64,000 bases of DNA, from NCBI RefSeq assembly GCF_022605165.1, contig NC_063070.1:2170001-2234000 (forward strand), given 5' to 3'. The notes under the pieces are model-generated. The model worked only from the letters and a program-made list of their open reading frames with translations. It did no database searches and was not told the origin of the DNA. Both the position numbers and the translations under genes were made by a program. The DNA comes from Purpureocillium takamizusanense (taxonomy: Eukaryota > Ascomycota > Sordariomycetes > Hypocreales > Ophiocordycipitaceae). Positions 35,673-44,455 of the stretch are shown here, piece after piece (the stretch's first letter is position 1; the number at the start of each line of letters is the position of its first letter).

Positions 35673-35988
35673 GGGGGAGTTGTAGAGAGAAAGCTTGGGG
35701 GTCGCAAGTTCAGGGGAGCAAAGATGAGATTGGGATGTAGACGCAGGTTGCCTTGCTGAACGGGCGATAAGAATTGACAGCACCCAAACTACAATGTACG
35801 TGACACGAGACAGCAACGGCTGCATCAACCACACAACATCAACACGCAACAAGTACGCAGTAACTTGAACGACAATAATATCCAAGAAAGGTCACCTTTG
35901 ATTCTTTTCCAGACGCTGTGATGCAACAAGTAGATATATGTACATTCCCATCAGTTAGTCCCTCGCGTGCTCGGATCGAGCACCTACC
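35673..35988. other. Convergent spacer between VOC and BADH genes
   Basis: A 316-base 3'-to-3' spacer with relatively AT-rich sequence (35760-35960), as expected of two overlapping terminator/polyadenylation regions. No gene. Confidence 0.5.
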
Positions 35989-37506
35989 CTACAGCTTCGC
36001 AAACAGCCCCTTGCAGGCGCCCTTGCCCAACTGCACCAGCGTGCTCTTGGTCCGCATGTACGCCTGGATGCCCTCGTGGCCATTTTCCAGCCCGATGCCG
36101 CTCATCTTCCAACCGCCGACGGGCATCTCCGCAGGCGACTCGCCCCATGTGTTGATCCAGGTGATGCCCGCTTCAAGCTGCCGCACCACGTCCTGGGCGG
36201 CGCCGACGTCGGACGAGACGACGCCCGCGGCCAGCCCCATGGCAGTGTTGTTGGCCCTCCGGATCAGCTCGGCCTTCCAGCCGTCGCCCTTGGTCGCGTA
36301 GGGTAGGACGCACATGACCGGCCCGAAGATCTCCTCGGTGGCGATACGCATATCGTCGGTGCAGTCGGAGAAGATGACGGGCGGCACCCAGTAACCGTCA
36401 GCCGTGGGCCGCTCGCTCTGCGCCTCCTTGCTGCCATCGTACAAGACGCGCGCGCGGTCGACCTCGCGCCCGTGCTTGATGTACATGTTGACCTTGTCGC
36501 GCTGGGCGGCGCTGACAACGGGGCCAAAGTTGGTCTTCTGGTCGCGCGGCAGGCCCATGCGGATACCCTCGCGGCAGCGCTTGACCAGAGCTTCCTCGAC
36601 ATGCGACAGCATCGCGTCGGGGACGAAGACGCGGGTACCGTTGGTGCAAACTTGGCCCGTGGAAAAAAAGTTCGCCGCCATGGCCACGTCGGCGGCCTCG
36701 TCGACATCGGCGTCGGGCAGGACGACGACGGGGCTCTTGCCTCCCAGCTCCATGGTGACGGCCTTCATGTCCTTGGCAGCCTGGCTGGCGACCTTGCTGC
36801 CGGTGCTCACCTGGCCGGTGAAGCTGACCTTTGCGATGCCCGGATGGGCGACAAGGGGCGCGCCAACGGCGGGCCCGTCGCCGTAGACGACATTGAAAAC
36901 GCCCGGAGGCACGCCGGCCTCGATGTAGATCTGGGCGAGCGTGTTGGCGTGCAGGGGCGTCACCTCACTGGGCTTGTAGACCATGCAGTTGCCAGCGGCT
37001 AGGCAGGGGGCCGACTTCCACAAGGCGATCTGGATGGGATAGTTCCAGGCCCCGATGCCGGCGCAAACGCCGAGAGGCTCGTGGGTGGTGAGGACGAAGG
37101 CGTCGTCGCGCAGGCGCGTGTGTTGGCCAGGGCTGCTCCCGGCGACGAAATGGGCGTAGTACTCTAGGACATCAGCGCCTGTGACGACGTCGACGGTGGT
37201 GGTCTCGGAGAGGGCCTTGCCCGTGTCGAGCGTCTCGGTGAGGGCGAGCTCGTCGTTGCGCTCGCGCAGGATGCCGGCGGCGCGGAGGAGGATTGCAGCG
37301 CGGCGCGGGGCCGGGGTGCCAGCCCAGTTAGGGAACGCAGCGGCGGCGGAGGAGACGGCGTCGTCGAGCTGGGAGCGGGTGGTGGTGTAGATGGTGGCGA
37401 GGGGCTTTGCGGTGCTAGGGTCGACCGAGGTGAAGGTTGAGGATCCTGACGAGGCGGGCTGGGGCTTGCCCGAGTGGAAGGTATGGATCTCGGTAGAAAA
37501 AGTCAT
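35989..37506 (-). CDS. Betaine aldehyde dehydrogenase
   Basis: A single-exon ALDH-superfamily protein of 505 aa, the usual length. It oxidises betaine aldehyde to glycine betaine with NAD(P)+. Diagnostic elements are the cofactor-site IGAWNYPIQI (about 151-160), CMVYKPSEVTPL (about 174-185), SFTGQVSTG (228-236), the general base Glu253 in MELGGKSPV, the nucleophile Cys287 in GQVCTNGTRVFV and the C-terminal EEIFGPVMCV and NTWGESPAEMPVGGWKMSGIG. The Cys-Thr-Asn-Gly-Thr context after the nucleophile and the EMPVGG-x-K-x-SG ending are typical of BetB-type enzymes rather than general fungal ALDHs. It is divergently oriented to a choline oxidase 3.8 kb away, which together complete the choline-to-betaine route and strengthen the substrate call. 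No targeting signal is evident. Confidence 0.9.
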   Translation of the reverse strand: MTFSTEIHTFHSGKPQPASSGSSTFTSVDPSTAKPLATIYTTTRSQLDDAVSSAAAAFPNWAGTPAPRRAAILLRAAGILRERNDELALTETLDTGKALSETTTVDVVTGADVLEYYAHFVAGSSPGQHTRLRDDAFVLTTHEPLGVCAGIGAWNYPIQIALWKSAPCLAAGNCMVYKPSEVTPLHANTLAQIYIEAGVPPGVFNVVYGDGPAVGAPLVAHPGIAKVSFTGQVSTGSKVASQAAKDMKAVTMELGGKSPVVVLPDADVDEAADVAMAANFFSTGQVCTNGTRVFVPDAMLSHVEEALVKRCREGIRMGLPRDQKTNFGPVVSAAQRDKVNMYIKHGREVDRARVLYDGSKEAQSERPTADGYWVPPVIFSDCTDDMRIATEEIFGPVMCVLPYATKGDGWKAELIRRANNTAMGLAAGVVSSDVGAAQDVVRQLEAGITWINTWGESPAEMPVGGWKMSGIGLENGHEGIQAYMRTKSTLVQLGKGACKGLFAKL

Positions 37507-40500
37507 GGCGACGGACGATGTGAGGACGTTCCACGGGGAACGGATATCGCGCGATGGGATTGACGAGACGAAAGGGCTATTGGCGACGACGTCTTGTGGT
37601 GCTGAAGGCAGGGCGCAGGCTCGTGTGACGTTATTGGCGTCAGGTTGATAGATGGACGACTTTACAGCGGGGAGGATTGATGTCCATTGACAGGCAGTGA
37701 GGTCACCGGACGAGCGCTGGCGGTTGGTGGCTTGCTACCTTCAGCAGCCAGGGCAGCCTCGGTGGGGTTGGGCGTGCTGTGGTGGCAACGAGTGACCTTC
37801 ACTGTAACAGCCTGGAACCGGTCGCCCTGGGCTGCTACGGGTAGTTCCATACTACCCTGGCAGTCCTGATGATTTTCTTCAATACTACTCGAGGCGTCTC
37901 GCTGCACCAGCTCGCCCTAGGCCCGAGCCCTGCCACCACGCGACGGCGGTGTCGGAGCCCCAGGTCGAGTGGAGGAGGGTGCAGATTTTCGTCTGGCGCC
38001 AGGTCCCAAACGGATGCGCACGGGAATCAACCGCTTCTCCAGCTGTCACTGCCGGGGCTTAATAGCGTTCCCTTGCCTCATCAGCGCTTTGCAAAGTCAG
38101 GGTCCATGAGACTCTGGACGCCGTTCCTCCGTCCCAACTTACACGGTGCAGCGCATCAAGCGTTGGATGCACGGGCAGGCTGGAGGCAGCTCTTGCGCCG
38201 GCTTGGCATGCCTGCACCAACCTCCATCGTGCCACTGTCCCATCATCTCTGCGGGCTGGCTCGATGGCTGGGGACGACTCTTCGCGGCCCATTCTCGGGA
38301 GTTGGGTGCGGCGGGCAATTGACTCATGAGCATGCAGCGCCATCATGGACCCATGCCCATGCCCATGCCGGGCACCCACGCTGACGCTCGCCTGCCCGCC
38401 TCTCCCGGGGTGGGGTTGGGGTCGTTTGAGATGGGCCACGGATCAGCCTAGCGGGACTTCCAGCCAGTGCCAGGCGAAGTTAGCCGCGCTCCATGTCGTC
38501 GATGGGGGCTTCGGGGGCCAGCGGCGGGGCGCGACGACGTCACTGGCGCGAGCCATGAAGAATTTTAACGTCCGGATAGCGACGACGGAGTCGGAGCAGG
38601 CGATTTTGACGGACGGCCGGCCGAGGTTGTGCTTGGCGGGCCATTACGGGTTGATGAAGACTGCAGTAGACATGCACAGATTCCGCTGCCCTGCTTGCAA
38701 ATAAGCTAATAAGGTACCCATGCGATGTGACGGCTGCAGCAGGCGGTGTCGGGGTGGCATGGTTGAGTGTGACCGCAGCACGCCCTCCAGTCCTGCGTGT
38801 TGCTGAGGTGAGTGAACGCAGCGGTAGGTACGACAGTGCGTCCCGGGACGTCTAGAAGGTCGCTTGGACAGGCACGTGGCCCATCTGATATGGGGTCGCC
38901 GGCGGCGTCGGGGTTGCTCAGAACCTGCAGAGGCAGCGCGTCCCCTAACAACGGGCATTAAGTAAGCTATTTTGCAAGCGATACAGTGCAGCTCAGCCAA
39001 ACCAGCACCATACCGCACAGTACCGTATCGAACGTGCCACTACATATCGCGATCGATGCCAGTATCAGATTTGACCACTGGCGGGGGTAGAAGCCATTTC
39101 GAGAGGGCATCCCGCCCAGCTTACCTGGATCACCGCCCTAAGCGGATGGCACAACGTATCGAACGACTCGGCCCAGCCTGAGAAAAGAAGTAACACATCA
39201 TGCGAGAGTTGCGCGGAATTCGATGAAGCGGGCTTGGCTCGGAAATCGGATCCCTGTCTCGTGTGTACCGTCGATCGCTGGTGCACGCACGAGGAGTCAA
39301 CATGGCGCCGCACCACCAGCATGGGTTGCTTGTAGGAAGGATGTGAAATGAGGGGTCCCCCCCTCCACAACCCAGCACGTACGAGAAAGCGACAAGCGGG
39401 CTTGGCTTCGTCTTTCCATGCAGCGGGGTTGCGTCCCAGAAAGGCGTCAAACACGCTGAGCTTGGCCAATCCGAATGGCGGTGCTGGGAGCCGCGCGGGG
39501 CTGGGTGGGCAGGCAGATTCGCCGCGGCGGCCGCTTGATGGATGATGGACTGCTGCGGCGGCCATTGGGTTCGCAGACAAGGCCGGACGACGGCGAAAGG
39601 CAACAACGGCGAATGGCACCCTGTTGAGGCCGCACCGATGTGGGAAGGAATTGCGAGTGAGTGCACAGGCACACAATGGAGACTGAGGACGGTGACAGAA
39701 GCAAGAATTTAGTTGTGGGTGGTGGGTGTCAGTCGTATCGTCTCTGGGCAGTGCTCGCAGATGTGGGAAGGCACTGCCCTGTCCGGCGCCTTCCGCCGCG
39801 TCTGTGCAACGCAACAATCAACCACAAGCCTTCTGCGCCTGCCTCCGATTTTTGTGCACAGCAAGAGCGACGAGGGAAGTGACTGCTTTACGTACTGTGT
39901 AGTCTCGTTGATGTTCTGTCTGGGGTCACCATCTCCGGGCCTCCCGTGTCGCCCGAATCATCTGTCTGTCATCTGCCTCATGAATCGTCGCCATCATCTT
40001 CGTCTGTTTCGACCAAGTCATGACCACTGTGCCCGCCTCCACCACACGAGCTGCCACCCCGAGGTGGGTGGCGTCCTCGTCAGCGAACCACCGTCCAACC
40101 GCATAGCATCCCGGACGATTCTGCACTGTTTGCATCCCGAACCGCTTGTTGCCTAGACCATTGCCGTGCCATCCAGCTGAGCCAGCTTTCCCCGCGATGG
40201 CGGCGGCGCACGACCTGTCTCAGTGGCCGGGAACCCCAAAGGTCGGTCAGAGGCATTGTCGCCGTTCACCACCAGGTTTAGCATCATTCTCCATTCATGC
40301 ATGTTCTGCCATGCCGTGCCATGCAACTACTGACGCCATGTCGAGGTCCCAGCCCTGTTGCGGCACCAGCACGTTACCATGGCGGATGGGACACACGCCG
40401 CCGCCGAGTGGTCATGACGGCTGGACGCAGGACCTTGAGCTTGGAAACAACAACAACCACCTCGATTACCGAACACGAATGAAGTACTCCGTACTGTACC

Positions 40501-41304
40501 TACGAATTGCAATGGGCTGCAAGGGCCCTGCAGCCGCGCGCGGGCCCTGCCCTCATGCCATCCATGCCTCGCAGGCTGGAGGGGCGGTGGCCACCGCTCT
40601 CACCACCCAACCGCCGTGCCGCGCCCGCCCACCCCGAGACGCCGCCGCCGCCGCCGCTTTTCCGGGCCAAGAGCCCTGCATCCCCACCGGTTGCACCGAC
40701 CCGGCGCCCCATCAGCTCGCCATGCCAGCAATTGGACGACCTGGGGCCCATACCTTTGGTAGTGTCCATCCAAGCCGTGCGTTTGATCCATCACTCCGTC
40801 CAGCTCCACCAGCCCCGGGCCATCTGACGTCGCCTGCCGCGCGCACTCTGCTCTGTGCCACCCGCAGCTAGCAGAAAACTTATTACCTGCTGCATTGGAT
40901 TGGTTTGGATTGGGTTGGACTGGGTTGAGGCTGGACAAAGTACCTTCGCCGACTTGAACAGACGGCTCTCCCCTTGTCATGTCTGCCTGGTTGTGGTGCT
41001 GAACATACTTATTGCCCATCCATCCTTCTCATCTAGTTCCCCCCCCTGCACTCCCGTGTTTCATCCTCCCACCCTCTTGCTGCAACTTTGCGTCGTGCTG
41101 CCGCTGCTGTGGTCTTCAACCCCGTAGCCGTGACACATTCATAGCTCGCCTCCCAGACGACATTTCACGTTGTGGTGACGAGCTTCACACGCCATCCGTT
41201 GCGAATTCATCATACGCCCGGACCCCCGACTGTGCAGTGACGACGCTTCTCTCATACCGCCAGTGATACGCTCATCTCAGCAGCAGACTCGTCCCTCCGC
41301 CACC
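37507..41304. other. 3.8-kb divergent intergenic region between betaine genes
   Basis: No supported gene inside. It should hold the promoters of both betaine aldehyde dehydrogenase (leftward) and choline oxidase (rightward). The contents include imperfect GGCATGCC/CCATGCC repeats (38345-38370), a GTAC motif cluster AAGTACTCCGTACTGTACC (40482-40500), a TGGATTGG/TGGGTTGG pentamer-like run (40893-40928) and a CT-rich leader before 41305. Open frames crossing it (for example 39065-39817, minus) encode no recognisable domain. Confidence 0.5.
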
Positions 41305-42942
41305 ATGACGACCAAGACGCTCCCCGCCAACTCCAGCGACGCCTACGACTATGTCATCGTGGGCGGTGGCACCGCTGGCTGCGTCCTTGCCTCGCGCCTC
41401 TCCAGCTACCTGCCCGAGCGCAAAGTCCTGCTGATCGAGGCCGGCCCCTCCGACTTCGACCTCAGCAATGTCCTCGACCTGCGCCAGTGGCTAACCCTCC
41501 TCGGCGGCGAGCTCGACTACGACTACGGCACTACGGAGCAGCCCATGGGCAACTCCCACATCCGCCATTCGCGCGCAAAGGTCCTCGGCGGCTGCTCCTC
41601 GCACAACACTCTCATCTCCTTCCGCCCCTTCCGCCATGACCTGGATCGCTGGGTGGCCAAGGGCTGCAAGGGCTGGGACTTTGACACGCTCGTCCGTCTC
41701 GTCGACAACCTGCGCAACACCTTCCAGCCCGTCCATGCCCGCCATCGCAACCAGCTCTGCAAGGATTGGGTCGAGGCGTGCTCCACCGCCCTCGGTATCC
41801 CCGTCATTCAGAACTTCAACGACGAGATCCGCTCCACTGGCCAGCTGACGCAGGGCGCCGGCTTCTTCAACATCTCGTACAACCCGGACAATGGCTACCG
41901 CAGCAGTGCCTCAGTCGCGTACATCCACCCCATCCTGCGCGGCGAGGAGCGCCGTCCCAACCTGACAGTCCTGACCGAGGCTCACGTCTCCAAGCTGTTC
42001 GTCGAAAACGACGAGGCCAAGGGCGTCGCCGTCACCCTCGCCTCGGGCCAGAAGCTCACGATCCGCGCGCGCAAGGAGACCATCCTCTCTGCCGGCGCCG
42101 TCGACACCCCGCGCCTGATGCTGCACTCTGGCCTGGGCCCCCGCGCGCAGCTCGAGGGCCTCGGCATTAAAGTCGTCAAGGACATTCCCGGCGTGGGCGA
42201 GAACCTCATCGACCACCCCGAGACCATCATAATGTGGGAGCTCAACCAGCCGGTGCCTCCGAACCAGACGACCATGGACTCGGACGCCGGCGTCTTTTTC
42301 CGCCGTGAGCCCACCAACGCGGCCGGCAACGACGGCGACGCGGCCGATGTGATGATGCACTGCTACCAGATCCCCTTCTGCCTCAACACTGAGCGTCTGG
42401 GCTACCCGGTGGTCCGGGACGGGTACGCGTTCTGCATGACGCCCAACATTCCCCGTGCGCGCTCACGCGGCCGCATCTACCTGACGTCTGCCGACCCGGC
42501 CGTCAAGCCGGCGCTCGATTTCCGCTACTTCACGGACCCAGAGGGCTATGACGCGGCGACGCTGGTGGCGGGCATCCGCGCGGCGCGCAAGATTGCCGAG
42601 CAGGAGCCATTCAAGGGTTGGCTGAAGGAGGAGGTGGCGCCCGGCCCTAAGGTACAGACGGACGAGGAGATTAGTGAGTACGCGCGTCGGGTCGCGCATA
42701 CGGTGTACCACCCCGCGGGCACGACCAAGATGGGCGACGTGACGCGCGACGAGTACGCCGTGGTGGACCCGGAGCTCAAGGTGCGAGGCATCAAGAAGCT
42801 GCGCATCGCCGACGCGGGCATCTTCCCGGAGATGGTGTCCATCAACCCGATGCTGACGGTGCTGGCGATTGGCGAGCGCGCGGCCGAGCTCATTGCCATG
42901 GAGGACGGCTGGAAGGTTGGCAACAAGCCCGCCAGGCTGTAA
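41305..42942 (+). CDS. Choline oxidase (GMC oxidoreductase)
   Basis: A single-exon flavoprotein of 545 aa, almost exactly the length of bacterial choline oxidase. It oxidises choline to betaine aldehyde and on to betaine using O2. The start at 41305 has Kozak-like context (GCCACCATGA); an in-frame ATG 14 codons upstream adds only polar residues. Landmarks are the ADP-binding VIVGGGTAGCVLASRL (about 17-32) with the Glu45 ribose contact, and HSRAKVLGGCSSHN, whose His100 corresponds to the covalently FAD-linked His99 of the Arthrobacter enzyme. His352 (VMMHCYQIPF), His469 (HTVYHPAG) and Asn514 (SINPMLTV) match active-site His351, His466 and Asn510. Ser101 of that enzyme is replaced by Thr102. 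The covalent His separates choline oxidases from FAD-noncovalent choline dehydrogenases. The betaine aldehyde dehydrogenase upstream supports the role. Hydrogen peroxide would be a by-product. Confidence 0.9.
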   Translation: MTTKTLPANSSDAYDYVIVGGGTAGCVLASRLSSYLPERKVLLIEAGPSDFDLSNVLDLRQWLTLLGGELDYDYGTTEQPMGNSHIRHSRAKVLGGCSSHNTLISFRPFRHDLDRWVAKGCKGWDFDTLVRLVDNLRNTFQPVHARHRNQLCKDWVEACSTALGIPVIQNFNDEIRSTGQLTQGAGFFNISYNPDNGYRSSASVAYIHPILRGEERRPNLTVLTEAHVSKLFVENDEAKGVAVTLASGQKLTIRARKETILSAGAVDTPRLMLHSGLGPRAQLEGLGIKVVKDIPGVGENLIDHPETIIMWELNQPVPPNQTTMDSDAGVFFRREPTNAAGNDGDAADVMMHCYQIPFCLNTERLGYPVVRDGYAFCMTPNIPRARSRGRIYLTSADPAVKPALDFRYFTDPEGYDAATLVAGIRAARKIAEQEPFKGWLKEEVAPGPKVQTDEEISEYARRVAHTVYHPAGTTKMGDVTRDEYAVVDPELKVRGIKKLRIADAGIFPEMVSINPMLTVLAIGERAAELIAMEDGWKVGNKPARL

Positions 42943-44455
42943 AGGCGCGACGCGGCGGCGCTGTGTATTCGTGTCGGGCGGCTCGCTTGCCGAGGGGCGG
43001 CGGTCGACTGTACGATGGCTTAATGTGTTGAACGATTCATGTTTGCGCGGTCATGGGCCGTCATCGAACGGCCGACCGTTATCGGGATTAGTAGAGATGT
43101 TGTCGTGGCCAAAGTTAGTTGCTACTAAGATTGAATGACATGAGCTTATCCCCACGCCGGAGCTGTGTACGATGAGTGTTTAGATGCATGTCGAAATACA
43201 GCTGGGAGGAGTGAGTGCGCTGGGTCATCTTGGGAGGGCATGCTTAACGGAGGATATAGGAAAGGAGGCCAGGTATTGGTACAGTCGGGCGTTGCACTTA
43301 GAGCGCCTTTGCGCTGACAATGCTGGAATGGCGACGATGGGAGGCGCCCTTGCCCCCTTCCTTCATTTAAGGGGGGGGGGTTTCCTCATCCAGCGAGAAC
43401 AACCTTGGACGTCTCGGACGGAGAATCTTTGATAGCGTGTCGGGCTCGGCCCTCGAAAGACGTGGTGGTAGCATTGGCTCCGGAGTATCGGCCCTGTAAC
43501 ACCAGCGGTTCCGGTGCGGGGGTGTTTTTCCCGCGAAAGAGCGGGCAACGGAACGGAGGGCCGAAGATGCGTTGCGCGTGGGGGGGACCCGGGCTTTTGG
43601 CGGCTGTGTGCGGGATCGCACATCGTCACCCTTCCCCAGCCGGACCCCTTTTTTGCCTAATAATAAAGCCATGTACCAACTTACAAGGTATGTCCATACG
43701 AACAGTACGTACGAAGTAACTTGGTAGCAACAGCTGGATCGCTCGGCTGCCTGCTTCCTCAGCTCATCAGGAGGCAGGCAGTACTAGGTCCAATGCGGTT
43801 CTTGGGCCAAGGACGCGCGGTGGCGGCGATGGCTAAATGATAGAGAACTCGCTTCCGTGAAAAGGTGAGGGCGCTTGGTTGTATGGATTCTTTTCCCTAC
43901 GGTAGCACCCCTTAGTGATATGTTATCCCATCCCTCCCACCAGTTGCCCAGGGACAACCTAATCTCCAGAATGGCAAGCCTTGCCCCCTTTCGTCCACCC
44001 GATCCGCTTCCCTCCGTCGCCCTGCCCTGCCTTGCCCTGTCCCGCCTATCTTGCCTTGCCTGATCTCATCAGGACGAGCGGCTCTTCGACCCGCCCATAT
44101 ACACACACACGCACGCACAGCGGGCCTACTACTGCATAGTGGCGCTGAAGCTCCCTCCCGTCTATCCACGGGGCATACGCACATATAAGAGTAGCCCGCG
44201 TGACTGCCCAGTGTGGCATCTTTGTGGCGTTGTCGCCTTGCTGTGCCGGACCGACTGTCGTGCAGTGCAACACCATCACCAACAACAACTACGAGGCCAC
44301 CCCCTGAGATACACCACCCCCCGAGTAACGAGGACAGGCATGCTTCAGGACCACACTCCCCAACAGGACCAGAAGCGATTTTCGGGCGCGGCAGCATCAG
44401 AATGGACGCAGAGTACACTTTATAGCAACCAGCAAGAGATAAAAGACCGCTGGGA
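42943..44455. other. Intergenic region
   Basis: The 3' flank of choline oxidase and the promoter of the DUF1479 gene. It contains a GTAC/AAGTAACTTGG motif cluster (43704-43727), an AATAAA at 43663-43668, TGCCT/CCTTGCC runs (44020-44060), an AC run (44100-44115) and a CATATAAGAG element at 44180-44190. No gene is supported. Confidence 0.5.
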
